Assembly (NCBI GenBank): GCA_964573205.1
Contig: CAZNIT010000021.1
Location: forward strand, 11,972 to 75,971
DNA length: 64,000 nucleotides
Direction: 5' to 3'
DNA from: QNZT01 sp964573205
GTDB taxonomy: Bacteria; Campylobacterota; Campylobacteria; Campylobacterales; QNZT01
Of this stretch, positions 8,308 to 16,634 are shown piece after piece. Position 1 is the stretch's first letter. Each line of letters opens with the position of its first letter. The translations under genes were made by a program, and so were the position numbers. The notes under the pieces are model-generated. The model had not been told where the DNA came from and made no database searches. It saw nothing but the letters and a program-made list of their open reading frames with translations.

Positions 8308-9355
8308 CAAATACATAGAAAAAAGCGGTCTCTTTTCGTTTGATAAACTCAAATGTCTTAGAAACGAGTATCTTTACAACGATTGTCAAGAGTGTATCGA
8401 TATATGCCCTCATGACGCTATGGTCATAGAGAAACAAAAGCTGACTCTAGTAAGCGACGAGTGTACCGCCTGCGCTTCCTGCATAGGCGGCTGTCCCACG
8501 GAAGCTCTTTCACTTGAAAATTTCGATCCGAACCGCTTTGTGATCGAATTTTGCGACTCTAAAGAGAATATGATCTCGAAAAAGACGAATGTTCCGTGTC
8601 TTGGAGTATTTGCGCCGGATCATTTTATATCGATACTTCTTCGAAAAGAGACGGATATCAAGTGTGATCTAAGCGATTATGAAGATGAAGCTATAAAGAC
8701 GGCGATAATAAGCCGCATAGAGGAATCGAATCGCTTCGTAAGCGAGATCGGATTTGAGTATAAAATCATCAAAGTGGAAAAAACCGATGAAGATCTTTCA
8801 AGAAGAGCTCTATTTAAAAAAGCGATAAATAGCGTAAAAGAGAGTTCGGCGGATCAAAATATAAGTGACGAGATACAAAAACGATCAAAAAGTCCTCTTC
8901 CCGTAAAAAGAACGATTTTAAAAAACTCCATCAAACGAAAACTAGAAGATATCGATGAAACCACCATAAGCGGTAACTATAGTTTTTCTACTAAAAAAAA
9001 GATCACGAAAGATTGTACCAACTGCGGCGATTGTGTTACTTTTTGTCCCACCGACGCACTTTTTAGATCGAGCGACGGAGCGAAATATCTATTTAGCGAA
9101 GGTAAATGTATAGACTGCGATATATGTAACGATATATGCAAAACTAAAGCCGTCGTTGACGAGATCGATCACGATTTCGATCTGGTCTCTTTCGCTTTTG
9201 ATCGCGCGCAAGTGCTGATAGAGCACGATCTTAGAGTCTGCAAGATGTGCAAATGCGCCTTCTCTTATAAGGGGGGCGAGGAGATTTGCGACAGATGTGA
9301 AAATTTTGAAAATGATTTTGGAGATATCTTTAAACTTGCAAGTGACGGAGATTAA
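8297..9355 (+). CDS. polyferredoxin-like Fe-S protein of the molybdoenzyme operon
   Basis: A 352-residue cytoplasmic protein with no signal peptide. The N-terminal half has two [4Fe-4S] motifs ending in CQECIDICP and CTACASCIGGCP. The second half has CTNCGDCVTFCP and CIDCDICNDICK, and a C-terminal CKMCKCAF...CDRC resembles a rubredoxin/zinc knuckle. Between the pairs lies a charged, Lys-rich linker. Such ferredoxins accompany TorD-like chaperones and formate dehydrogenase or Nap clusters. A role in cofactor or Fe-S maturation, or in electron delivery to it, is likely but unproven. The TTG at 8297 is the start that gives the full N-terminal motif; the exact start is uncertain. Confidence 0.8.
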   Translation: MKVDKYIEKSGLFSFDKLKCLRNEYLYNDCQECIDICPHDAMVIEKQKLTLVSDECTACASCIGGCPTEALSLENFDPNRFVIEFCDSKENMISKKTNVPCLGVFAPDHFISILLRKETDIKCDLSDYEDEAIKTAIISRIEESNRFVSEIGFEYKIIKVEKTDEDLSRRALFKKAINSVKESSADQNISDEIQKRSKSPLPVKRTILKNSIKRKLEDIDETTISGNYSFSTKKKITKDCTNCGDCVTFCPTDALFRSSDGAKYLFSEGKCIDCDICNDICKTKAVVDEIDHDFDLVSFAFDRAQVLIEHDLRVCKMCKCAFSYKGGEEICDRCENFENDFGDIFKLASDGD

Positions 9356-9416
9356 AGAAAAAAACGCATAAGACGATCTTTTGTTTAGCACATTATAACA
9401 AAAATAAAGGACTCTT

Positions 9417-11387
9417 ATGTTTGGCAATTTAACCATAAGAAAAAAACTTTTTCTAGTTTCCGTGGTCATTACGTTGGTAGGTCTTTCAAGTATTTTTTCA
9501 ACGGTTATGGAAAAATATTACGATCAAAAAGAGATCCGAAAACTTGAAAATTTGGTTCGACTTTCATCTAAAATATCTCTTTTGGTTCATGAAACTCAAA
9601 AAGAGAGAGGTATTAGCGCCGGATATATCGGTTCAAAAGGTGTCAAGTTCTACGACTCTTTGATAAAGCAAAGAAAGTTGACGGATCAAAGACTCAAAGA
9701 GTATAACAACTACATAAAAGAGCATCAATTTTCCAAAGAGATTCGAGATAAGTTGACGGTTTTGGATAAAGATTTTCAAAAACTGAATCAAATAAGAAAA
9801 AAGATAAATACCCTTGATATAGGTACTGTGAAGGCTATAAAATATTATAGCGGTATGAATTCTAAAATGCTCGATATCGTTCCTTTGACAGCGAAAATAA
9901 GCCCGAATAGGGAGTTGGCGAATCTATTGAGCGCTTATTCCAATTTTCTTAAGTCAAAAGAGAGAGCGGGAATAGAAAGAGCCGTACTTACGAATACTTT
10001 CTCGGCCGGTAGTTTCGGACCGGGAATGAGAGACAAAGAGATCAAACTTATAGCCGAGCAAGATAGCTATTTAAACGCGTTTTTAGCCGTTATCCCGAAT
10101 ATGATAAAAGAGTATTATTATCAAACGTATAAAGGCGAGCCTATCAAAGAAGTTTTGGTTATGAGAGAAAAAGCTCTGAAAAATGGAGATTTTAGCGTTG
10201 ATCCTGTCTATTGCTTTAAAACGATGACTAAAAAAATCAATATACTTAAAAAAATTGACGATAAGATCACCGAACAAGCTATAAAGACGACCTCTAGGAT
10301 AAAAGATGAATTTTTTAAAGAGGAGATAAAAGATATAGCGTTAAGTAGCGGGCTGCTTATCGTTTTGATCTTGGTGCTGTTTTTCACTTCGAAAAGTATC
10401 ATATTTAGTGTGGAGAGCATAAAAGGCGAAATAAAAAAGATTTCGACGGATATGAATCTATCCAAAAAAATAGAGATAAAATCAAACGACGAATTGGCGG
10501 AAGTCGTAAACTCGATCAATATTCTTATAGAGGCGTTTAAAGAGACGCTTCATAAGATAAAACAAAATTCGCAGCAGACGAAACAAGAGAGTATTATACT
10601 TGAAAAAACGGCGCAAAGTCTCGCGAACAATATCAACAAAAGCGAAGAGTTGTTTCGCGATGCTCATGTATTGATTCAAGATGTCGGCAAAAATTTAGAC
10701 ATTACGGAAGAACAGGTTATAAGTACTACCGAGGATCTGGAAAAAACTCAAACAACTCTTGAAGAGTTCGTGCTAAATCTTCAAAACGTAGTTAGTAAAA
10801 TCGCGCAGACAAATCATAAACAGGCTTCTCTTACGACGCAAATTAGCGATCTTAATTCTCAAGCTTCACAGATAAAAGGTATCATATCGATAATCGGGGA
10901 AATAGCGGATCAAACCAATCTTTTGGCTTTGAATGCGGCGATAGAAGCGGCAAGAGCCGGCGAACATGGAAGAGGTTTCGCGGTAGTTGCGGATGAGGTG
11001 AGACAATTGGCCGAGAGAACTCAAAAGTCTTTGGCCGAGATAAACGTAAATGTCAATACTATTACCGAGAGTATAAATCAAATCAGCGTAGAGATTGAAA
11101 ATACGTCGCAAGATTTCGTTCAAGTGTCCAATCAAGCCGACATACTCATTGAAGAGGCGAATACTACAAAAGAGAAGCTCGGAGAGAGTGTAAAAGTCTC
11201 TTCGATTTCCGTTCATAAAACTACATATATAGCGCAAAGAACAAAAGAACTTATAGGAAATATGAACGATATAGTCACCATTACGCACAATAACAAAGAA
11301 GCGGGAGAGAACGTAAACGAAGTATCTAAAAATTTAGCTCTAAAATCCGACGATCTCAACAAACGGTTAGAGATGTTTAGGACGTAA
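9417..11387 (+). CDS. methyl-accepting chemotaxis protein with NIT-type sensor domain
   Basis: A 656-residue membrane receptor. TM1 is at about residues 9-29. A periplasmic helical domain of about 270 residues begins with SLLVHETQKERGISAGYIG, which is typical of nitrate/nitrite-sensing (NIT) domains. TM2 is at about 305-328 and is followed by HAMP. The highly conserved signalling hairpin (DQTNLLALNAAIEAARAGE, HGRGFAVVADEVRQLAERT) is complete. It would signal to CheA. The ATG has AAAGGA upstream and CATTATAAC as a possible -10. Unusually, the next gene starts two bases after its stop and encodes a PP2C phosphatase. Hence this receptor may feed a partner-switch pathway as well as, or instead of, the flagellar one. 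The ligand is inferred from domain type only. Confidence 0.9.
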   Translation: MFGNLTIRKKLFLVSVVITLVGLSSIFSTVMEKYYDQKEIRKLENLVRLSSKISLLVHETQKERGISAGYIGSKGVKFYDSLIKQRKLTDQRLKEYNNYIKEHQFSKEIRDKLTVLDKDFQKLNQIRKKINTLDIGTVKAIKYYSGMNSKMLDIVPLTAKISPNRELANLLSAYSNFLKSKERAGIERAVLTNTFSAGSFGPGMRDKEIKLIAEQDSYLNAFLAVIPNMIKEYYYQTYKGEPIKEVLVMREKALKNGDFSVDPVYCFKTMTKKINILKKIDDKITEQAIKTTSRIKDEFFKEEIKDIALSSGLLIVLILVLFFTSKSIIFSVESIKGEIKKISTDMNLSKKIEIKSNDELAEVVNSINILIEAFKETLHKIKQNSQQTKQESIILEKTAQSLANNINKSEELFRDAHVLIQDVGKNLDITEEQVISTTEDLEKTQTTLEEFVLNLQNVVSKIAQTNHKQASLTTQISDLNSQASQIKGIISIIGEIADQTNLLALNAAIEAARAGEHGRGFAVVADEVRQLAERTQKSLAEINVNVNTITESINQISVEIENTSQDFVQVSNQADILIEEANTTKEKLGESVKVSSISVHKTTYIAQRTKELIGNMNDIVTITHNNKEAGENVNEVSKNLALKSDDLNKRLEMFRT

Positions 11388-11389
11388 AA

Positions 11390-12652
11390 ATGCTTCAGAT
11401 GAAAGATGACAGCGACGCCTGTTGCGATAAAGGCGGATATGGAGATATTTTTAAAAAAGAGGTTTTTGCTCTGCAAAACGATCTTTATTATAAATTTTTT
11501 GAAAACGATGTAAGCAGATGGTGTTTCGATATATCTTATAAACCTCATCAGATTCCAAGCGGAGATTGTTACTCTATCAGAAATGTAGGCGAAAATAAAC
11601 TGTTTGTCTTTTTGGTGGATGCTATGGGTAAGGGTCTTAACGCGTCGTTTACATCGATTATGTCTTCAACGTTTTTAAATTATATTACGGATACTCAGAC
11701 TCAAAAGGGTAAATTCGATCTTGAATATACTATTAAAAAGTATCATAGGTTCATAAAAAAAAGTATATTTGACGATGAGATAATTTCAGTCTCTTTTTTT
11801 GTTTTCGACTTTTATGAAAATAGGGTCGAATATGCAAGTTTTTCAATGCCGCCCGTACTTTTAAAAATGTCGGATAATAGTGTAAAATCGTTAAAATCGA
11901 ACAATCTTCCGCTTTCGAAATATAAACTCAAAATAAACATAACTCAGCACTCTTTGGAGGATGTTGTAAAACTTTTAATTTATAGCGACGGGCTTAACGA
12001 AACGGTTACTAGTGATATGCATATGTATAAAAAGTATCTTGAGAACGACTTCGCAAACAGAGCCAATTATAAAGAATTTTTATCCATAGCGCAACAAAGA
12101 GTTGGAAGTTTCGATGACGATATGACATTTTTGTATATAGAAAAAGAGGTTTGCGACAAGAGCGTTAGCGAGAGCTTTTGTATCAAAAGTCGCAGGAATG
12201 AACTTCAAAAAGCGATAGATAAAACGGAAGCTCTCTTTTTTAAACATAGTCTCTCTTTGGAAAATGAAGTATATTTTAGTAGTGCATTCAACGAAATGCT
12301 TATGAATTCGTATGAACATGGTAATCTTGCCATATCTTATCGACAAAAAAACGAACATATGGAAAACGGAACTTTTGATGAGCTTATAAAAGAGAGAGAA
12401 GAGAGATTCGGCGATAAAAAGATTTACATAAAATTTTCGGTAAAAGAGGAAAGAGATTTTAAAATTTTTATTATCGAGATAGAAGATGAAGGAGACGGTT
12501 TTGATACTTCGATTATAAGAAATAAGTTTTTAAAGAAAAGTTCATACAGCGGACGAGGATTGATCATGACATCCAAAATGGTAGATGCCTTTTACTATAA
12601 CGATAAAGGGAATAAATTGGTAATGAAAAAAATACAGAAAAAGGATGGTTAA
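11390..12652 (+). CDS. SpoIIE/RsbU-type PP2C phosphatase fused to an anti-sigma-type HATPase kinase
   Basis: A 420-residue cytoplasmic protein. Residues about 45-250 form a PP2C-type phosphatase with the metal-binding aspartates in PSGDC (Asp59), VDAMGKGLNA, IYSDGLNE and FDDDMTF. Residues about 265-415 form a GHKL ATPase/kinase domain with N-box NEMLMNSYEHGN, G1 box EDEGDGFD and G2 box SYSGRGL, as in RsbW/SpoIIAB anti-sigma kinases. A fusion of phosphatase and kinase can both remove and add a phosphate on a STAS-domain partner. The STAS-like gene directly downstream (ATG abuts the stop) is the obvious substrate. The receptor upstream is the likely input. No receiver domain is present. Confidence 0.88.
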   Translation: MLQMKDDSDACCDKGGYGDIFKKEVFALQNDLYYKFFENDVSRWCFDISYKPHQIPSGDCYSIRNVGENKLFVFLVDAMGKGLNASFTSIMSSTFLNYITDTQTQKGKFDLEYTIKKYHRFIKKSIFDDEIISVSFFVFDFYENRVEYASFSMPPVLLKMSDNSVKSLKSNNLPLSKYKLKINITQHSLEDVVKLLIYSDGLNETVTSDMHMYKKYLENDFANRANYKEFLSIAQQRVGSFDDDMTFLYIEKEVCDKSVSESFCIKSRRNELQKAIDKTEALFFKHSLSLENEVYFSSAFNEMLMNSYEHGNLAISYRQKNEHMENGTFDELIKEREERFGDKKIYIKFSVKEERDFKIFIIEIEDEGDGFDTSIIRNKFLKKSSYSGRGLIMTSKMVDAFYYNDKGNKLVMKKIQKKDG

Positions 12653-12955
12653 ATGGCTGTAGTTACGAAAAAAATAAAAATGATCAGGGTGGAAGGAAAC
12701 ATAAAAGGATTGAAAGATGTAAACAAGATCAAAGATGCTATCGAATCTTTCAACCTTGAAAACGGCGATAGATTTAGCATTGAGATTAAAGATTCGTTTT
12801 CTATGCCGTCCGCTTTGATCGGATATCTAATGAAACTTATACAAAAAGATGAAATAAAATTAAATATCTGTGCATGTGATGCGAGACTAGTTGAGTTACT
12901 AGATGATCTTGGACTTACAAAAGCATTTAATATAAGAGCGAAGTGTCCCGCTTAA
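12653..12955 (+). CDS. STAS-domain-like anti-sigma factor antagonist
   Basis: A 100-residue protein whose ATG directly follows the stop of the phosphatase/kinase gene. Length and beta-alpha pattern fit a single STAS domain (IRVEGNIKGLKDVNKIK, LNICACDARLVELLDDLGLTKAFNI). STAS antagonists normally carry D-S-S/T-G with a phosphorylated Ser or Thr. Here the aligned segment reads SMPSALIGYL, so the phosphoacceptor is either the Ser in MPSA or missing. Its role would be to bind the HATPase domain of the preceding protein. It overlaps the MATE gene tail to tail by four bases. Confidence 0.65.
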   Translation: MAVVTKKIKMIRVEGNIKGLKDVNKIKDAIESFNLENGDRFSIEIKDSFSMPSALIGYLMKLIQKDEIKLNICACDARLVELLDDLGLTKAFNIRAKCPA

Positions 12956-14280
12956 ACTTTGATGCTTTTCCATCCGCCTTTGTCGAATTCTCTATATAAA
13001 AAGAATGCTTTGACAAAGGTGTCGCTTATCATAGCGATATAGACATATAAAATATTTTCAAAATAGTAGCTAAGAACAAATGCCGGGATTATTCGAACAA
13101 ACCATAATGAAAGCAAATTTATTTTAAGAGTGGTTTTTGTATCCCCGGCACCTCTCAATGCTCCGCTTAAAACGAAGTTAAAAGCTAGAGGGATCTGAGA
13201 AAGCCCGACTATACGAAGATATAAACTAGCCTCTTCTATTGTTTTTTGATCGTTTGTAAATGCCAATGCTAACCAGTGCGGCGTAAAAATCATAAAGAAT
13301 GAGAGAAAAAACATCAAAGCGGTTGCATATTTTAAAACTAGCAAAACATCCTCTTTCGCCATATCCGGGCGCTTTTTGCCAAGTCCCTGTCCCATCAAAG
13401 CCATAGCCGCGATAGTGAAGCCGATTCCGGGCATAAAAGCTAAACCTTCTATTCTAAGTCCTATTTGATATCCGGCCAGGGCTTCGGTGCCGAATTTCGC
13501 GATAATTGCCGTAAAGAGCATAAAGCTGCCGAATGTTAGAGTCCTCTCGAGGGAAGCGGGAAATCCCACTTTTATAGCTCGTTTTAGTAGCGGTAAAGAG
13601 AATCGAAAAAGGGGGATATACGGTGTTTTTTTCTTTAAATAGAGCCGGACATATATGAAAAACTCTATCATATTGACGATGACGGTAGCAATTGCCGCAC
13701 CTTTAACTCCCATCGCTTCAAATCCGAAATGACCGAATATAAGCGTATAGTTTAAAAATACATTTAAAAATATAGAAAATATTTTTATGAACATCGGAGT
13801 TTTCGTGTCGCCTGAAGCGTTAAACGATGTAACGAAAACCAGTTTTATAAATATAAAAGGCATCATCCAGGTAAGGGTTTTGACATATTCCTCTCCTAAC
13901 CTGATAACTTCATCCGCCGTACCGAACCAAATGTAGAGTTTTGCGGATAAAAAATACCAAGCCGTACCTATAAAAAGAGATAAAAGAAACGAAAAACCTA
14001 GAAGTGACGAAAGTCCCAAAGAGGCGCGACGAATCTGTCTTGCGCCGATAAAACGAGAAACCAGAGCGTTTGTTCCTACATGAAGAAGCGTCAAGACGGC
14101 AAAAATGAACATCAAAGATTGAAGTCCGAGCCCGACAGCCGCGACGGCAAACGCCGAAATTCGTCCGACCATAATAAGATCGACGATAACCTGCAGCATA
14201 TCCATAAGAGAGTTGAGTGCCGCAGGTAAAGAGATGGAGAGAATTTTTTTATGTTTTTTCGTATCTATATTTTTAAGCAT
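12952..14280 (-). CDS. MATE-family multidrug/metabolite exporter
   Basis: A 442-residue inner-membrane protein with about 12 hydrophobic helices arranged as two homologous halves. MATE landmarks include the helix-1 region SLPAALNSLMDMLQVIVDLIMVGRI, read here in part, and the loop segment SGALRGAGDTKTT in the second half. It would use a Na+ or H+ gradient to expel cationic compounds; the substrate is unknown. It lies alone on the minus strand after the glutamate-synthase-like gene, 42 bases away. Confidence 0.9.
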   Translation of the reverse strand: MLKNIDTKKHKKILSISLPAALNSLMDMLQVIVDLIMVGRISAFAVAAVGLGLQSLMFIFAVLTLLHVGTNALVSRFIGARQIRRASLGLSSLLGFSFLLSLFIGTAWYFLSAKLYIWFGTADEVIRLGEEYVKTLTWMMPFIFIKLVFVTSFNASGDTKTPMFIKIFSIFLNVFLNYTLIFGHFGFEAMGVKGAAIATVIVNMIEFFIYVRLYLKKKTPYIPLFRFSLPLLKRAIKVGFPASLERTLTFGSFMLFTAIIAKFGTEALAGYQIGLRIEGLAFMPGIGFTIAAMALMGQGLGKKRPDMAKEDVLLVLKYATALMFFLSFFMIFTPHWLALAFTNDQKTIEEASLYLRIVGLSQIPLAFNFVLSGALRGAGDTKTTLKINLLSLWFVRIIPAFVLSYYFENILYVYIAMISDTFVKAFFLYREFDKGGWKSIKV

Positions 14281-14322
14281 CGGCTCGATTATATAGAGAT
14301 ATAGATTACATATCGTTTGTTT

Positions 14323-16041
14323 TTAAGCCGGTAGCGCCTCTTTTTGTTCTATGTGTTCATCTTCCGTATATCTTTTGTCGAGGTACCTTTTGATATCATG
14401 ATGAATATAGCCGTTTTCATCCACTAAAAGAAGATGCTCTTTTTTAAGCTTTCTGATATTTTCAAGCCCCATAACGGCGAGTATCATCTTTATATTTTTA
14501 AGTATATTCTTGTGATAGTTTTCGACTTTTTGAGCCTGTTTGTGAACGATGTACGCTTTTCTCTTTTTTTTATCTTGAGTCGCAAGTCCTACCGGACACT
14601 GATGTTTTCCGACTCCCGAGCAGAATTTCGCACGAATGCATCCCGCACTCATCATAAAACCTCTGCCGATTGCTACCATATCCGCTCCGAGCGCCAGAAG
14701 TATCACGACATTGTCGGGTGTAAGGACTTTGCCGCTTGCGATAAGTCTGATGTTATCTCTGATGCCGAGATCTTTTAAAATCTCATCGGCGAGAAAGATA
14801 GCGTCTTTTATACTAAGACCTATTCGCTCCATCAGTTCTATCGGAGCGGTGGCGCTTCCTCCTTCACCTCCGTCGATAGTAATAAAATCGGGTATCGCTC
14901 TATTTTGCGAGATTCGTTTTTTTATCTCTTTTGCGATTGGCAAAAAGCCGTCTTTGTCTGAGATGATGATCTTAAAACCAACCGGTTTACCGGATAGGTT
15001 TTGAAGTCTTTCTATAAAATCAAAAAGCTCTTCCACGCTGTTTGCATACGGAAAACGATTAGGTGAGTAGAGGTCTTTATGAGGTTCGACTCCTCTGTAA
15101 TAGGCTATCGCTTCGGTTACTTTATTTTTTGTTAGTTTTCCGCCTGTTTGTTTCGCACCTTGGGCTAGTTTGATCTCCGTCATAGAGCAAAAGCGCATAA
15201 CTTTTTGATATCTTAGCGGATCGAATTTTCCGTTTTTATCTCTAACTCCGTAAAGTCCGGAGCCCATTTGGAGGATAATATCGGCGATATCTTCGGGTTT
15301 TTCTTTTGGAAAGGCTTCAAGCGGCGCACTCCAGTCTATACGGTAAAATGCCATTTTCGATCTGTCAAAAATAAATGTATCTTCACTTCCTTTTTCTAAG
15401 ACAAGAGGTTTTAGCGAAGCGATGGCAAAGGATGTGTTAAACGCTATTTTCAATATCTTAAAAAGTGAAATCTGCCAATTTTTCAAAGGTACGATTTGCA
15501 TATATTTTTTGTCGTATGAGCGGTGAGTGACTAAAAAGTTCGAAGTCAAACCTCCCTCTCCCGTATTTATGGGAAACTTCCCTTTTAATGCACCTATTGT
15601 AAATGCTTGTGTTCCTTCCGGTGATATAGAACCGTCACTCATAGCGCTTCGACAGACGATTGATCTTGCTATAAAAGGAGTTCTCCTATGTTTACCAAAT
15701 GTCATGAAAAAATCATTACTTACCTCATCCTCATTTAGAGGTGCGAATGCATGTTTTAGCATAAATTTCGGATTTTTCTGAGGGTCGCTGGGTGAAAAAG
15801 AGATGAAGTTCGTTTTATCGCTCGCGGCTTTGTAAACCCACTCTATTTTATCTCTTGAGTCGAAGATATCTTCACTCCCGAAATATTGACGAAACGGCTC
15901 TCTGACGGATTCGAACAGATATCTGAAGCGTCCTATGATCGGATAATTTACCAAAAGCGTATGTTCTCTTTGTACGAATCTGTCGTAAAGATACCATAAA
16001 ATCGTTACTAGGGTTAAAAAAGCAAGAAGTAGATATATCAT
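14323..16041 (-). CDS. FMN-binding glutamate-synthase-family protein, membrane-anchored
   Basis: A 572-residue protein of the GltB-like central/FMN-domain type that lacks the amidotransferase domain. An N-terminal hydrophobic helix (about 3-19) probably anchors it. The TIM-barrel core shows KLAQGAKQTGGKL, DGGEGGSATAP and GRGFMMSAGCIRAKFC. The cysteines in AGC...FCSGVGKHQCP match the [3Fe-4S] site of glutamate synthases. Without the glutaminase part it cannot be ordinary GOGAT. Archaeal-type and stand-alone members of this family exist, but their reactions are mostly untested. RBS AAAGG lies about 10 bases upstream of the ATG. Confidence 0.85.
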   Translation of the reverse strand: MIYLLLAFLTLVTILWYLYDRFVQREHTLLVNYPIIGRFRYLFESVREPFRQYFGSEDIFDSRDKIEWVYKAASDKTNFISFSPSDPQKNPKFMLKHAFAPLNEDEVSNDFFMTFGKHRRTPFIARSIVCRSAMSDGSISPEGTQAFTIGALKGKFPINTGEGGLTSNFLVTHRSYDKKYMQIVPLKNWQISLFKILKIAFNTSFAIASLKPLVLEKGSEDTFIFDRSKMAFYRIDWSAPLEAFPKEKPEDIADIILQMGSGLYGVRDKNGKFDPLRYQKVMRFCSMTEIKLAQGAKQTGGKLTKNKVTEAIAYYRGVEPHKDLYSPNRFPYANSVEELFDFIERLQNLSGKPVGFKIIISDKDGFLPIAKEIKKRISQNRAIPDFITIDGGEGGSATAPIELMERIGLSIKDAIFLADEILKDLGIRDNIRLIASGKVLTPDNVVILLALGADMVAIGRGFMMSAGCIRAKFCSGVGKHQCPVGLATQDKKKRKAYIVHKQAQKVENYHKNILKNIKMILAVMGLENIRKLKKEHLLLVDENGYIHHDIKRYLDKRYTEDEHIEQKEALPA

Positions 16042-16076
16042 GAGCGAAAAAACCTTTATATTTATTAGTCGATGTT

Positions 16077-16634
16077 TTATATATCGGTTTTTTGGAAGAT
16101 CTTTTTAAATTGGATATAGATTTTTTTAACTTTTCTTTTTATCTCTCCTTTTGGAAAATATTTTCGCTTCAACTCTTTTATTTTCAGTTTGATCTGATTG
16201 CTTTTATATTTTATGTCTATATATATTTTAGTGTGTTTGAGTCGATCTATTTTTTGCATGATAAAATCGAAAGACTTTTTGAACCACTCTATACTCATCA
16301 ATTTCTCTCTCGTAACTCGAAAGAGCCAAAACGCAAACGCCGCTACGGGAATTTTAGCCAAGTATAGAGTCGTTGCCGTTAGGATGTTTCCTTTTAAAAA
16401 CAATATGCCCGCCAAGATTCCCAGAAGTTCCACTTTTATAAAGATGATCAAAAAAATCGTCAAAAGCATCCATGGTTTCAACAACTGTACTTTTTGTTCT
16501 ATCTTTTGTAGTATTCTAAGAGAGTGCAGATAGAGATAGATCGGTTTCGCGATCATTTCCCAAATGATCTCTTCGAAAACTATATAGGTAAAAACCAGCA
16601 CGGAGAGTGCGAAGTGAAGTACCTTATCCTTCAC
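16077..16634 (-). CDS. unknown integral membrane protein with basic tail
   Basis: A 185-residue protein with about three hydrophobic helices in the first 115 residues and a strongly basic, Lys-rich cytoplasmic C-terminal tail (about 120-185, with repeated KIKELKRKY and KRKVKKIYIQFKK). It overlaps the 3' end of moeA by 11 bases, so it is probably co-translated with the molybdenum-cofactor genes. I do not recognise a family. The composition suggests a small membrane protein whose tail contacts an acidic partner or nucleic acid. Confidence 0.7.
   Translation of the reverse strand: MKDKVLHFALSVLVFTYIVFEEIIWEMIAKPIYLYLHSLRILQKIEQKVQLLKPWMLLTIFLIIFIKVELLGILAGILFLKGNILTATTLYLAKIPVAAFAFWLFRVTREKLMSIEWFKKSFDFIMQKIDRLKHTKIYIDIKYKSNQIKLKIKELKRKYFPKGEIKRKVKKIYIQFKKIFQKTDI

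Noticed and set aside
2017..9355. Nitrate reductase (NarGHJI) identity for the molybdoenzyme
   Set aside because: The catalytic and beta subunits are type II like NarG/NarH, but NarI is absent, a TorD-like chaperone replaces NarJ, the gamma subunit is Ebd-like with a cytochrome c, and the enzyme is Tat-exported.
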